Source of the DNA: Actinomycetes bacterium
GTDB taxonomy: Bacteria > Actinomycetota > Acidimicrobiia > Acidimicrobiales > RAAP-2
DNA length: 41,440 nt
Reading direction: 5' to 3'
Assembly (NCBI GenBank): GCA_021818025.1
Contig: JAKAFH010000008.1
Coordinates: 1-41,440 of the forward strand
The notes beneath the pieces are model-generated. The model did no database searches and was not told the DNA's origin. It worked only from the letters and a program-made list of their open reading frames with translations. Both the position numbers and the translations under genes were made by a program. Below, in pieces: positions 25,282 through 37,496 of this stretch (positions are counted from its first letter, which is position 1; each line of letters opens with the position of its first letter).

Positions 25282-25848
25282 TTACGCGAGGGTTCGACGG
25301 TCTCGTCGGAGTTCTTCCAGTATAGAGAGGATTTCGCTGGTGGCCCGCTCCACGTCGTCATTGACGATGACGTGGGTCGCGAGGCGTTCGCCGACGCGCA
25401 TCTCGCCCGCCGTGCTGTGCAGCCGCCGCTGGACGTGGTCCTCGGTGTCACCGCGCCCGCGTAGGCGGGCTTCGAGATGGTCCATCGAGGGCGGAACGAC
25501 AAGGAAGATCACGACGTCGTCGTAGTGTCGCCGCACCTGCTCAGCCCCCTGGACCTCGATCTCGAGCAGCACATCGGCGCCGCCGGTTCCCGTGGGAACG
25601 GGCGTGCCGTAGAGGTTGCCCTGGAACTGCGCCCACTCGAGGAATCGGCCCTCGTCAATCGCGCGCTCGAAGGTCTCCCGGTCCACGAAGACGTACTCGT
25701 CACCCGTCTCGGTCTCGCGTTTGTTGCGCGTCGTCCAACTGCGGCTGAGCCACAGCCGGGGATCGGCCTCGACGAGTCGCCGGGCTATTGTCCCTTTGCC
25801 GACTCCACCAGGACCAATCAGTACCGCCAGCAGCGGTTCAGCGCACAA
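25282..25848 (-). CDS. gmk: guanylate kinase
   Basis: About 188 residues if started at TTG 25848, which overlaps the mihF stop by 11 bases; the ORF-track start at another TTG (25884) adds a non-conserved tail. The enzyme phosphorylates GMP to GDP. The P-loop GPGGVGKGT (12-20) has Gly where most have Ser. The GMP-binding segment SRSWTTRNKRETETGDEYVFV and the lid region are present. Either start is non-ATG, so the exact N-terminus is uncertain by a few residues. The mihF-gmk-rpoZ order is conserved in Actinobacteria. Confidence 0.93.
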   Translation of the reverse strand: MCAEPLLAVLIGPGGVGKGTIARRLVEADPRLWLSRSWTTRNKRETETGDEYVFVDRETFERAIDEGRFLEWAQFQGNLYGTPVPTGTGGADVLLEIEVQGAEQVRRHYDDVVIFLVVPPSMDHLEARLRGRGDTEDHVQRRLHSTAGEMRVGERLATHVIVNDDVERATSEILSILEELRRDRRTLA

Positions 25849-26158
25849 GGGCTCGAAACAGCTCGGCGCGCTGCTTGGGACCAAGCCCGCGAATCCGGCG
25901 CGACTTGGCGATCTGGGCCTTTTGCATGATGCGCTCGGCCTTCACGTCACCGATGGCCGGAAGCGCGCTGATCAAGTCATACGCGCGCATCTGGGCGACG
26001 CACTCCTCGCGGTCGGCAAGTTCGAACAACTCCTCTAAAGAAAGTTCACCGGACTTGATCTGCCGCTTCACCTCCGCCCGGCGTCGCCGGTTCGCCACGG
26101 CGAGTCGTGAGGCTTGAACTCGCTGCTCTTGCGACAGTGTTGGCGGAGTCGGTGTCAC
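25838..26158 (-). CDS. mihF: integration host factor, actinobacterial type
   Basis: 106 residues from GTG 26158. The protein matches the actinobacterial nucleoid protein mIHF: a basic N-terminal helix (LAVANRRRRAEVKRQIKSG) and a helix-two-turn-helix DNA-binding region with ALPAIGDVKAERIM and the conserved end RRIRGLGPKQR. It bends and compacts DNA and is unrelated to proteobacterial IHF. The ORF track starts 13 codons upstream at TTG 26197, and ATG 26173 is also possible. GTG 26158 is preferred because TATTCT lies exactly six bases before it and the resulting protein has the family's core length. Confidence 0.93.
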   Translation of the reverse strand: MTPTPPTLSQEQRVQASRLAVANRRRRAEVKRQIKSGELSLEELFELADREECVAQMRAYDLISALPAIGDVKAERIMQKAQIAKSRRIRGLGPKQRAELFRALVR

Positions 26159-26170
26159 GGGCACAGAATA
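26159..26170 (-). promoter_or_regulatory. candidate leaderless promoter of mihF
   Basis: TATTCT (26170-26165), six bases GTGCCC, then GTG 26158. TTGAGT lies 21 bases upstream of the hexamer, too far for an ideal -35. The element falls in the only sizeable gap (42 bases) between the pyrimidine block and the mihF block, a sensible place for a second promoter. Confidence 0.45.
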
Positions 26171-26200
26171 CATCGTGACGAGCGCAAATGCACTCAAGAA

Positions 26201-27037
26201 CTAGGGCAGGGCGTCAGATATTTCGTCGCGCCAGCGCCGAGCGGCGTCGTGCACCGCGCGGCGATCCGGACCCCGCTCGAGGATCGACCGAGCCACGTTG
26301 ACCAGGACTGATGCACGAGGGACACCGCCGAACAGCCGGCGGACCCGTTCGGGCGTGGCGCCCTGGGCGCCCACGCCTGGCACCAGGATCGGCCCCTGCA
26401 GCCGCGTGAGGTCAAAATCCGGGCGATCCCTGGTCGCGCCGATCACCGCACCGATGGCGCCGAGCGACTCGGCACCGGCGTTCAGGGCGGCGATCGCACC
26501 CAGGACCGCGACCTCAACGCTGCGCTCGCCGTCCACGATCGCGCCCTGGACCTCGCGACCCTCGGCGTTGGAGGTCGCGGCGAGTACGAAGAGCCCCCGG
26601 CCGCTGCCTTGCGCCGCGCGCACGAGTGGCGCCAGCGATCCGACACCGAGGTAGGGGTGGGCCGTCAGCGCGTCGACGGCGAGTGGCGAGCCGTCGGTGA
26701 GCCACGCCTGGGCGTAGCCCTCGACCGACGAGCCGATGTCGCCGCGCTTGGCATCGGCGACGACGACGAGCGACGCGTCACGGGCCTCGCGAATCACCCG
26801 CTCGAGGATCCGATACCCGGCCGAGCCGAATCGTTCGAAGAAGGCGACCTGGGGCTTGACGGCCACGGCGGTGCCAATCGCTGCCTCGACGATGGACAAC
26901 GCGGCGAATTCGAGTCCCTCGACGTCATCGCGTCGACCCCACTGCTCGAGCACTGTCGCGCTGGGGTCGACACCGATGCACAGCGGACCGCGCTCGGTGA
27001 TCAGTTCCTGCAGCCGCACGCCGAACGATTCAACCAT
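26201..27037 (-). CDS. pyrF: orotidine 5'-phosphate decarboxylase (type 2)
   Basis: 278 residues from ATG 27037; the 307-residue ORF-track version is over-extended. It catalyses the last step to UMP. The catalytic DAKRGDIGS (95-103) is intact, and the long form with KPQVAFFERFG (61-71) matches the PyrF type 2 group found in mycobacteria. A C-terminal VPGVGAQG segment binds phosphate. It overlaps pyrD by eight bases. A 42-base gap separates it from mihF. Confidence 0.96.
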   Translation of the reverse strand: MVESFGVRLQELITERGPLCIGVDPSATVLEQWGRRDDVEGLEFAALSIVEAAIGTAVAVKPQVAFFERFGSAGYRILERVIREARDASLVVVADAKRGDIGSSVEGYAQAWLTDGSPLAVDALTAHPYLGVGSLAPLVRAAQGSGRGLFVLAATSNAEGREVQGAIVDGERSVEVAVLGAIAALNAGAESLGAIGAVIGATRDRPDFDLTRLQGPILVPGVGAQGATPERVRRLFGGVPRASVLVNVARSILERGPDRRAVHDAARRWRDEISDALP

Positions 27038-27940
27038 GGGCCACCCCGATAATCTCGCGCACGTCAGCCACGCCGTGTGACCCCAGCCACGAGAGGACCT
27101 CGCGTTGGATGCGCCACGGCGCACGAGGCGACGCGAAGATCGCCGTTCCGACTTCCACGGCGCTGGCGCCGGCCATCAGCATCGCGATCGCGTCCTCGCC
27201 CGAACGCACGCCGCCCACGCCCACGATCGGCACGTCGGGCAGGGCACGGCGGCAGTCAAAGATCGCGCGCAATGCGACGGGGTGGATCCCGGGACCGCTC
27301 ACCCCTCCCCCGATGCCGCCGAGGACGGGACGGCGGCGCTCGACGTCGATGGCGAGACCGAGCACGGTATTCACGAGCACCAGCGCCTCGGCGCCCGCGT
27401 CGACCGCGGTCGCGGCAATGCGCACGAGATCGGGCGTGTTCGGGCTCAGCTTGACCCACACCGGCCGCTTCTCGCTGACGGTCGCGCGCACGATCGCGGC
27501 CGTCGCCTCCGGTGAGTGGGCGAACATCGTCGCGCGGTCCTCGAGATTCGGACAGCTCGCATTCACCTCGAGCGCGATCGCCGGCGATTCGGCCAGCCCA
27601 TCGGCGGCGTCAGCGAACTCCTGGGTGTTGCGTCCCCAGATCGAGGTGACAATCGTCGCACCCGTGGCCACGAGCGACGGTTCATAGTCCTGACGCCACG
27701 CCGCCACGCCGGGCCCCGCGAGTCCGACGGAATTGATCAGATGCTCGCCGACCGCCGCGATTCTCGGCGCCGGGTTGCCGGGCCAGGCGAAACTCGCCAG
27801 CGACTTGGTGACCAAGGCCCCGAGGCGGCTGAGGTCGCCGTAACCGGCGAGTTCGTCGCCAAACCCCGCGGTGCCCGCGGCAGTAAGGATCGGCGAGCGC
27901 AGCGCCACTGAGCCCACGCGCGTCGTGAGCGATGCCTCGC

Positions 27941-27944
<4 letters not shown>
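27030..27944 (-). CDS. pyrD: dihydroorotate dehydrogenase, class 1B catalytic subunit
   Basis: 304 residues from ATG 27944, overlapping the carB stop (ATGA). The flavoprotein oxidises dihydroorotate to orotate. The catalytic base cysteine is in NASCPN (Cys131), and [19 protein letters not shown] plus [14 protein letters not shown] follow the class 1B (PyrDB) pattern. No membrane helix is seen, unlike class 2. Class 1B enzymes normally pair with the iron-sulfur flavoprotein PyrK, which is not encoded next to it here, so its electron acceptor is open. Confidence 0.94.
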
Positions 27945-31227
<3,283 letters not shown>

Positions 31228-31228
<1 letters not shown>

Positions 31229-32316
31229 TAGTTGGCCCTCAGGTCTTCGCCGCGAAGCAGCGACTCGAAGCGTTCGAACAGGTACCGCGCGTCGTGGGGT
31301 CCGGGGCCGGCCTCGGGGTGGTACTGGACCGAGAAGCAGCGCAGCTTCGGCGAGACCATCCCCTCCACGACGCCGTCATTGAGGTTGCGGTGACTCACCT
31401 GCGCATTCAGCGAGTCCGGGTCGACGGCGTAGTTGTGATTCTGGGCGGTGACCTCGATCCGCCCGGTCGCGAGGTCCTGGACCGGGTGGTTGCTGCCGTG
31501 GTGGCCGAAAGGCAGCTTGTAGGTCGAACCGCCGAGTGCCGTCGCGAGCAGTTGGTGCCCGAGGCAGATCCCGAAGATGGGGACCGTCCCGACGAGGCCT
31601 TCGATCTCACCCACGTACGAGCGCAGTGCCGCGGGATCACCTGGACCGTTGGACAAAAAGACGCCGTCGGGCGCGAGGGATCGGATGCCGTCGGCCGAGG
31701 TGCCCGCGGGCACCACGGTCACGCGAAAGCGCTGGGCGAGTTGCTCGACCATCGTCGTCTTGATGCCGTAGTCGATCGCCACGACGTGACGGCGTCCTTC
31801 GCCCCGCACGTAGGCCGTTGGCGTTGTAACGAGTGACACGTAGTCCATCCCGTCGGTTCCCTGGGCGGTCGCGGCCGCCGCGGCGACGACGCCGGGGCTC
31901 GCGTGCCCGAACGCGCCCGGCAGGGCCCCGTGTGCACGCAGGTGGCGGGTGAGTCGACGCGTGTCCACCCCGATGATGGCCGGGACGCGGCGCTCGACCA
32001 GAAACGGCTCGAGGTCGTTCTCGGCACGCCAGTTCGAGTGGCGTGCCGTCAGTTCGCGCATGACGACGCCCCGGCACCATGGACGCACCGCTTCGTCGTC
32101 TCGGGGCGTGACGCCGTAGTTGCCCACGTGGGGATAGGTGAAGGCGATGACTTGGCCCGCGTAGCTGGGATCGGTGATCACTTCCTGGTAGCCGCTCAGG
32201 GCCGTATTGAACACGAACTCGCCGGTCGTGACGCCATCGTCGGGAAGGTAGCCGGCCGCGTAGCCCTCGAAGACGGCGCCATCACTGAGTACGAGTGTTG
32301 CAGGTTGACGGTTCAC
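31228..32316 (-). CDS. carA: carbamoyl-phosphate synthase small subunit
   Basis: The 362-residue class I glutamine amidotransferase subunit supplies ammonia to CarB. The catalytic triad is Cys251 in GICLGHQ and His333/Glu335 in QYHPE. The N-terminal CPSase_sm domain shows [21 protein letters not shown] (one long conserved strand set). The ATG overlaps the pyrC end by four bases. Length is typical (about 360-390). Confidence 0.98.
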
Positions 32317-33626
32317 GCGAGCGCTCCGTCGGCGACCACGAGCGAGCCCCGCACAATCGTCCAGCGCACCCGTCCCACCAGCTCACGACCGTGGTAGGGC
32401 GTATTGGCGGCGAGGCTCTGCAGGCGTTCTGCGCGCACTGCCCACCGTTCAGCCGGGTCAAAGACGACGAGGTTCGCGTCCTCGCCGGCGACCACTGAAC
32501 CACCGTGCGCACTGTGGCGAACGGGGGCGTCCTCGCGGCGCAGCTGCGCGATGCGCGCCGGGTTGCGGCTCAGCAGCGCGAAGAATCGAATCGGGTCGGC
32601 CTGGGAGGCGCCGAGTGCCTCGAGGGTCAGCGACGCCGCGTGCTCGAGGCCGAGCATTCCAGCTGGTGCCTCGTCAAAGGGCAGGTCCTTCAACTCCGCC
32701 GTGTGCGGCGCGTGATCGGTCGCGACCGCGTCCGCGAGTCCGTTGGTCAGTGACGCGCGCACCGCGGCCGCGTCGGTGCTCGAGCGAAGGGGTGGGTTGA
32801 CCTTGAAGTGCGCGTCATAGTTGGCGCACGCGGACTCGTCGAGCGTGAAGTGGTGTGGTGCGACCTCGGCGGTGATCGGTAGTCCCTCGTCGCGTGCGGC
32901 ACCAACCATGGCGAGGGACCGCGCGGTCGACAGGTGCAAGAAGTGCAGTGGCGAGTCAGTCAGCCGAACCAGCTCGATGTCGCGCGCGACCATGATCTCC
33001 TCGGCGGCCGCGGGTCGTCCGATGAGGCCGAGTCGGCTGCTGAGCGCACCTTCGTTCATCGATCCCTCGCCCGCGAGGTGCCCATCCTCGCAGTGCTGGG
33101 CGAGGCGCACGCCGAGCGGACGCGCGTAGCACAGCGCGCGGCGCATGACGGCCGCGTCCTGCACGCCGGTTCCGTCGTCGGTGAAGAGCCGTACGCCGAG
33201 TGCCGCCAGTTCGCCCATGGGCGCGAGTCGCTCGCCGAGTCGCCCGTGCGTGATGGCGCCGGCGACGGCGACGTCGACGAGCGCTCGCGAACCTTGGTCC
33301 AAGACGTAGGTCGCTAGCGCGACGTTATCGATGGCTGGCTCGGTGTTGGGCATGGCGATCACGGCGGTGAAGCCACCGACCGCGGCCGCCCGCGAGCCAC
33401 TCTCGATGGTCTCGGCCGACTCGCGTCCCGGTTCGCGCAGGTGCGTGTGCAGGTCCACGAGGCCTGGCCCGACCCAACAGCCCGTCGCGTCAATCTCGCG
33501 GCTATCGCGCGGTGCCTCGAGGTGCTCCCCGACCGCGGCGATCACGCCGTCGACCACGAGCACGTCGGCTACGGCCACCGACCGCGGACCGACGACCGTC
33601 CCGTTTCGCACGACTACCGACGCCAT
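32313..33626 (-). CDS. pyrC: dihydroorotase
   Basis: 437 residues from ATG 33626, which shares a base with the pyrB stop (TGATG); the 535-residue ORF-track version reads into pyrB. The zinc enzyme cyclises carbamoyl aspartate. It has DLHTHLREPG (metal His60 and His62), FTDDGTGVQ, the EVAPHHF histidines and ATDHAPH, the class I dihydroorotase arrangement. It sits between pyrB and carA as in other Actinobacteria. Confidence 0.97.
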   Translation of the reverse strand: MASVVVRNGTVVGPRSVAVADVLVVDGVIAAVGEHLEAPRDSREIDATGCWVGPGLVDLHTHLREPGRESAETIESGSRAAAVGGFTAVIAMPNTEPAIDNVALATYVLDQGSRALVDVAVAGAITHGRLGERLAPMGELAALGVRLFTDDGTGVQDAAVMRRALCYARPLGVRLAQHCEDGHLAGEGSMNEGALSSRLGLIGRPAAAEEIMVARDIELVRLTDSPLHFLHLSTARSLAMVGAARDEGLPITAEVAPHHFTLDESACANYDAHFKVNPPLRSSTDAAAVRASLTNGLADAVATDHAPHTAELKDLPFDEAPAGMLGLEHAASLTLEALGASQADPIRFFALLSRNPARIAQLRREDAPVRHSAHGGSVVAGEDANLVVFDPAERWAVRAERLQSLAANTPYHGRELVGRVRWTIVRGSLVVADGALA

Positions 33627-34609
33627 CAGGCCACCTCCCGGTTCGCTCCGGCCACGGTGAGGTACAGCACCGCCATCCGAATTGGTACGCCGTTGCTGAC
33701 CTGGCGTTCGATGATCGCAGCGGGAAGATCCGCGACGATCGAATCGAGTTCGACGCCGCGGTTGATCGGACCCGGGTGCATGATGAGCGTCTCGGGTCGC
33801 AGTCGCCGAGCCCTCGCAGCCGTGAGGCCGAAGGTCGCGGTGAACTCGCGCAGACTCGGCACGAACAGACCGGTCCCGCGCTCGTTCTGGAGCCGTAGCA
33901 GCCCGATGACGTCGGCCCATTCCAGCGCCTCGTCGAAGTCCCCCACGACCTCGACGGGCCAGGTTTCGATATCGACGGGCAGCAGCGTCCCCGGCGCCGC
34001 GACCCGGACCTGTGCGCCGAGGGCCACGTAGGCGTCGACGTCGCTGCGCGCCACTCGACTGTGCACGATGTCGCCCACTATCAAGACGCGCAACCCGTCG
34101 AACAGCGTCGCGCCAGTCTCGGCGCCCGACAGGCCACGGCGTTCGGCGAGCACCTGGCGCACGGTGAACGCGTCCAAGAGGCCCTGGGTCGGGTGCTGGT
34201 GCAGTCCATCGCCCGCGTTGATCACGCGCACGTGGGGCACGTAGCGACTCACCTGTTCGGCGGCACCGCTCGATCGATGGCGCAGCACCACCGCGTCGAG
34301 TCCGAGTGCGTCGATAGTGGCGATCGTGTCTCGTAGCGACTCGCCCTTCTTCACGCTGCTCGAGGCGACCGCGAGCGAGAGCACGTCAGCGCTCAACCGC
34401 TTGGCCGCCGTCTCGAAACTCAGCCGTGTCCGCGTCGACTCCTCGAAGAAGAGCGATGCGACGACTCGGCCCTTCAGTGCGGGCACCTTCTTGATCGTTC
34501 GCTGGTGAACCTCGACGAAGGATTCCGCCGTGTCGAGCACTTCGACCAGCGCGCCGCGACTGACACCGTTGAGCGACAACAAGCTCTGACCCCGAATGCT
34601 CTCGATCAC
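33626..34609 (-). CDS. pyrB: aspartate carbamoyltransferase catalytic subunit
   Basis: A 327-residue enzyme that carbamoylates aspartate, the committed pyrimidine step. Carbamoyl phosphate loop STRTR (58-62), SVKKGES loop from the neighbouring subunit (86-92) and HPTQGLLDAF (139-148) are intact. No pyrI regulatory gene is present, so control probably falls to PyrR. It overlaps pyrR by four bases. Confidence 0.97.
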   Translation of the reverse strand: MIESIRGQSLLSLNGVSRGALVEVLDTAESFVEVHQRTIKKVPALKGRVVASLFFEESTRTRLSFETAAKRLSADVLSLAVASSSVKKGESLRDTIATIDALGLDAVVLRHRSSGAAEQVSRYVPHVRVINAGDGLHQHPTQGLLDAFTVRQVLAERRGLSGAETGATLFDGLRVLIVGDIVHSRVARSDVDAYVALGAQVRVAAPGTLLPVDIETWPVEVVGDFDEALEWADVIGLLRLQNERGTGLFVPSLREFTATFGLTAARARRLRPETLIMHPGPINRGVELDSIVADLPAAIIERQVSNGVPIRMAVLYLTVAGANREVA

Positions 34610-35172
34610 GAGCCCGCCTCCTCACCGATCCAGACCCCGTCCACCGTCGCCACGATCGCCTCGTGCTGCGCGGTGGGCAGGTTCTTGCCCACGAAGTCGG
34701 CGCGAATCGGCAACTCCCGATGGCCCCGATCGACGAGCACTGCGAGCTGTATGGCGCGGGGGCGGCCCCATTCGGCCAGGGCATTCAGCGCCGCGCGGAT
34801 CGTTCGGCCGGTGTAGAGCACGTCGTCGACCAGCAGGACGGTCCGGTCGGTCAGGTCGACCGGGATTGTCGTTGCGGTCGCGCCGAGCAGCGGCCTCCGG
34901 TCGTGGTCGTCGCGAAAGTACGCGACGTCGAGCCGTCCGACCTGGACCGCTAGCGCGCCGATGGCCGCGATGTCCGCGGCGAGTCGCTCGGCGAGCACCA
35001 CGCCACCGACCTGGAGGCCGAGCACGACGATCTCGGACTCGTCGGCGTTTCGCTCGATGACCTCGTGGGCCATGCGCCGCATCGCTCGGTCGACTTCGTC
35101 TCGCGAGAGCAACTGTGAACGGGGCTCAAACTGACTATTCGGCACGTTCGGCGTGCCCGGTCTCGTGGTCAC
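34606..35172 (-). CDS. pyrR: bifunctional PyrR regulator/uracil phosphoribosyltransferase
   Basis: 188 residues from a GTG start preceded by GGGAGGAA. The PRPP-binding motif VLLVDDVLYTGRTI (112-125) is intact. PyrR binds a conserved RNA hairpin in pyr mRNA when UMP is high and also has uracil phosphoribosyltransferase activity. It is first in the pyr run and lies behind a leader carrying a near-consensus PyrR loop, described separately. In mycobacteria PyrR represses translation in the same way. Confidence 0.96.
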   Translation of the reverse strand: MTTRPGTPNVPNSQFEPRSQLLSRDEVDRAMRRMAHEVIERNADESEIVVLGLQVGGVVLAERLAADIAAIGALAVQVGRLDVAYFRDDHDRRPLLGATATTIPVDLTDRTVLLVDDVLYTGRTIRAALNALAEWGRPRAIQLAVLVDRGHRELPIRADFVGKNLPTAQHEAIVATVDGVWIGEEAGS

Positions 35173-35230
35173 AGTTCCTCCCGTCGTACGAGCCTCACGG
35201 GACCCGCTTCACGACGATGGACCAAGGTTA
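35173..35230 (-). promoter_or_regulatory. pyr operon promoter and PyrR-binding leader
   Basis: On the minus strand TAACCT (35230-35225) is a candidate -10 giving a leader of about 47 nt. The leader contains GGGTCCCGTGAGGCT (35205-35191), matching the PyrR loop consensus ARUCCNGNGAGGYU at 13 of 14 positions. It is enclosed by a perfect six-base-pair stem, CGTCGT (35216-35211) with ACGACG (35187-35182). The Shine-Dalgarno GGGAGGAA (35182-35175) starts at the foot of this stem, and GTG follows at 35172. PyrR binding would hide the ribosome site. No -35 or terminator is evident. Confidence 0.75.
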
Positions 35231-35245
35231 ACAGACGACGACCGG

Positions 35246-36163
35246 CTACCGAGAACCGTCCGCGGGCGCGGTCGGTGTCGAGATCGTCAGATCCAGCGTC
35301 GAAGCGCGCCCCGTCAAGCGGTCGAGCACGCTGCCCATCGAACCTTCGGTCTCGATCGCCCGGCGGATGACGATCGCCAGGGTCGGCAGCGCCCAGAAGT
35401 CGCCGCAGATCCAGAGGATCGCCGCGCCGATCTGCTGGTCGGCGAATGGCGACAACGTTACGCCAGGCACGTGGGCGTAGACCGCGTACCAGCTGACCGT
35501 CGTCAGGATGCTCATGGAGATCGCGAGCACTGTCATGAGCCCGTTGGTGAGCAGCACGGCGCCGATCTTCCACACGGTCCCCTTCGCCGGCTTCATCGGC
35601 GCCGAGGGGTAGATCTGGAGCCAGAACAAGGTGCCCGCTACGACGAAGCTCCCGTGCATCAGCCAGACGTGCACGAGGCCGTTTCGCTCGCTGAGGTCAA
35701 AGAGGGCCGGCACGTGCCACGCGAACATCACCCCGTTCATCAAGAACAGTGCGAACCACGGGTTGCGCGCGAATCGCCCGACAGCCCGCAGCCAACCCGT
35801 GGACCGGCGCAGGAACAGAAACCGTCCAACGCGTCGTCGCGCTCCGACGGGCAGCACGAAGAGCAGGGGGATCCACGGAGCACCCGCGACGATCAGCATC
35901 GGAACGAAGAACGCGATCACGACGTGTTCGATCATGTGCACGAAGAAGTACTGAGCCGCCCAGTAGTCCAGTGGCGACGCGATGGCGATCACCAGGAGCG
36001 CAAGACCCGCGTAGAACCGGTACGACCGGTTCCGGCGGCGCCGTCGATTGGCGGGCGTCGAGTGGCTCGCCATTCGGCGCAGCCCGACTTCGTGGGCGAA
36101 CGCGGTGGCTGCAAGTACGACGATCATGGGATCGAACGTCCAGTGGTGCACGAGGTAGTTCAC
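35246..36163 (-). CDS. CtaG-type cytochrome c oxidase assembly protein
   Basis: A 305-residue membrane protein of the caa3_CtaG family (Bacillus CtaG type, not Cox11). Seven or so helices carry the family histidines: HHWTFDP at the N-terminus, VHMIEH in helix 2, AWHVPALFDL, HVWLMH, and the ending DQQIGAAILWICGDF. These are thought to bind copper during oxidase maturation. The start is GTG 36163; the preceding 141-residue gene ends 12 bases upstream. A basic cytoplasmic segment NRRRRRNRSYR follows helix 1. A diverged paralogue lies at 38171-38944. Confidence 0.85.
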   Translation of the reverse strand: MNYLVHHWTFDPMIVVLAATAFAHEVGLRRMASHSTPANRRRRRNRSYRFYAGLALLVIAIASPLDYWAAQYFFVHMIEHVVIAFFVPMLIVAGAPWIPLLFVLPVGARRRVGRFLFLRRSTGWLRAVGRFARNPWFALFLMNGVMFAWHVPALFDLSERNGLVHVWLMHGSFVVAGTLFWLQIYPSAPMKPAKGTVWKIGAVLLTNGLMTVLAISMSILTTVSWYAVYAHVPGVTLSPFADQQIGAAILWICGDFWALPTLAIVIRRAIETEGSMGSVLDRLTGRASTLDLTISTPTAPADGSR

Positions 36164-36174
36164 GGCGCCATCCG

Positions 36175-36600
36175 TTACGGCGTTTCGGTGGGTGTCTGGT
36201 CGCCAAGGCGTTCGCCTCGAAATGCCGCCCCGCTATCGCTTTGCTCGGCGTCGGCCCGCTCGGCGTCGGCGACCTCGGCCTGGTGAGCCTGCCAGGCCCG
36301 CAGCATCCCGTCGTACTCTGGCGCGAGGCCGGGCTCGGTCTTGCGGCGCCGCTTCGGCGTGGCGTCGCCATGCAGCACCTTCCACCACATGTAGACGGCG
36401 AAGATTCCCAGCAGTGGCCACTCGAACACGTAGGCCCAACTCAGGGTATTGCCCCTTTCGGCCCGTCCCAACTCGAACCAGAACGCCAGTGAACACAGCG
36501 CAAGTCCGAGTACCAACACCGCATGGGTGCGCCACGCCTCGGCCCCGCGAAGCCGGCGCGGCGGCTGTCCGGGCGCGTCCTGACCCTTCGCACCACTCAT
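36175..36600 (-). CDS. small two-helix membrane protein, uncharacterised
   Basis: 141 residues with two hydrophobic helices (about 26-45 and 53-71) joined by FELGRAERGNTLSW, then a soluble charged tail rich in Ala, Asp and Glu. The block around GNTLSWAYVFEWPLLGIFAVYMWW is a pattern I recall from uncharacterised actinobacterial proteins; no function is known to me. It lies directly upstream of a ctaG gene and divergent from SCO1, suggesting a role around the oxidase. Its ATG follows TACAGT by six bases, so a leaderless transcript is likely. Confidence 0.65.
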   Translation of the reverse strand: MSGAKGQDAPGQPPRRLRGAEAWRTHAVLVLGLALCSLAFWFELGRAERGNTLSWAYVFEWPLLGIFAVYMWWKVLHGDATPKRRRKTEPGLAPEYDGMLRAWQAHQAEVADAERADAEQSDSGAAFRGERLGDQTPTETP

Positions 36601-36671
36601 TACTTGACTGTATCCCTGGCGGTCGTCGCACGACGCTGAGAAAACTTTCGGCTTGGGTAGAGTGCGAGACG
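36601..36671. promoter_or_regulatory. divergent promoters of the 141-residue gene and SCO1-like gene
   Basis: Minus strand: TACAGT (36612-36607), six bases, ATG 36600. Plus strand: TAGAGT (36658-36663), eight bases, ATG 36672. Both lack Shine-Dalgarno sequences at a useful distance, so both transcripts would be leaderless or nearly so. No shared operator is obvious in the 71-bp gap. Confidence 0.45.
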
Positions 36672-37496
36672 ATGACCAGCGCCCCCCACGACGCCCCCGA
36701 TGACCACGACTCCGTGACTTCGGCGCCGATCATTTCTTCCGATGAACGAAGCGCGGCCTTTCACGCGGGCCGAACCCCGATACCGCCGAAGTTCTTTCTC
36801 TTGGTCGCCGTGGTCTTCGTTGTGCTGGGCCTGGGCGGCGTCGTGCTCGAGCGCGTTGTCGGCACGCCGGGCCAGACACCCATCGCGAGTCCTCCCGCCA
36901 CGACGACGCCATCCTCCCTGCCGAGCACGACCCACTCGATACTCGGCCTTGAGCTGCTCCCGAGCCGTCCCGCACCCCCGATCACCTTGACGGACCAACG
37001 CGGCGCCACCTGGCGGCTCGCGGCCCAACGGGGTCGAGTCGTGATCCTCGCCTTCTACAACCAGACGTGCAACGACATCTGCCCGGTCCTTGGCGCCGAA
37101 CTGCGCTCCACGATCTCGCTCCTCGGCACCAACGCCGGGCGCGTCGACGTGGCGATTGTCAATACCGATCCGACCCACGCCGCGGTCGTCGCCCTACCCG
37201 CGGCGCTCGTGCGACCCGGGTTGATCGGTCAACCGACTGTCGTGTTCCTGACTGGAACCCTCGCCGAGCTGGACGCCGTCTGGACGCACTACGGCGTCGA
37301 GGTTCGCGTGGGTCCCGCGCCGACCCCGAGCCTCCACAACGACCTGCTGTACTTCATTACGGCCGACGGGCGACTCCACGCGTTGGCGACGCCGTTTGCC
37401 AATGAGAGTCGAAAGGGGGTGTTCTCACTCGATGCCGCTTCACGGCGCGCCTTCGCCGCGGGCGTCGCAGAAGTCGCCGATAGTCTGTTGCCGTGA
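36672..37496 (+). CDS. SCO1/SenC-like copper chaperone
   Basis: 274 residues from ATG 36672; the 434-residue ORF-track start is a shadow extension. One N-terminal helix (about 40-60) anchors a periplasmic-side thioredoxin-fold domain. The copper motif is CNDIC (Cys133 and Cys137; family CxxxC), and His222 in SLHNDLLYF is the expected third ligand. SCO proteins deliver copper to the CuA site of cytochrome oxidase subunit II. It is transcribed against the oxidase genes and its stop overlaps the next gene as GTGA. Confidence 0.88.
   Translation: MTSAPHDAPDDHDSVTSAPIISSDERSAAFHAGRTPIPPKFFLLVAVVFVVLGLGGVVLERVVGTPGQTPIASPPATTTPSSLPSTTHSILGLELLPSRPAPPITLTDQRGATWRLAAQRGRVVILAFYNQTCNDICPVLGAELRSTISLLGTNAGRVDVAIVNTDPTHAAVVALPAALVRPGLIGQPTVVFLTGTLAELDAVWTHYGVEVRVGPAPTPSLHNDLLYFITADGRLHALATPFANESRKGVFSLDAASRRAFAAGVAEVADSLLP

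Noticed and set aside
32313-33920. 535-residue version of pyrC
   Set aside because: The first 98 residues overlap pyrB out of frame; dihydroorotase begins at ATG 33626.
35153-36286. 377-residue plus-strand ORF opposite ctaG
   Set aside because: Antisense shadow rich in Arg, Asp and His; the opposite frame has clear membrane helices and CtaG motifs.
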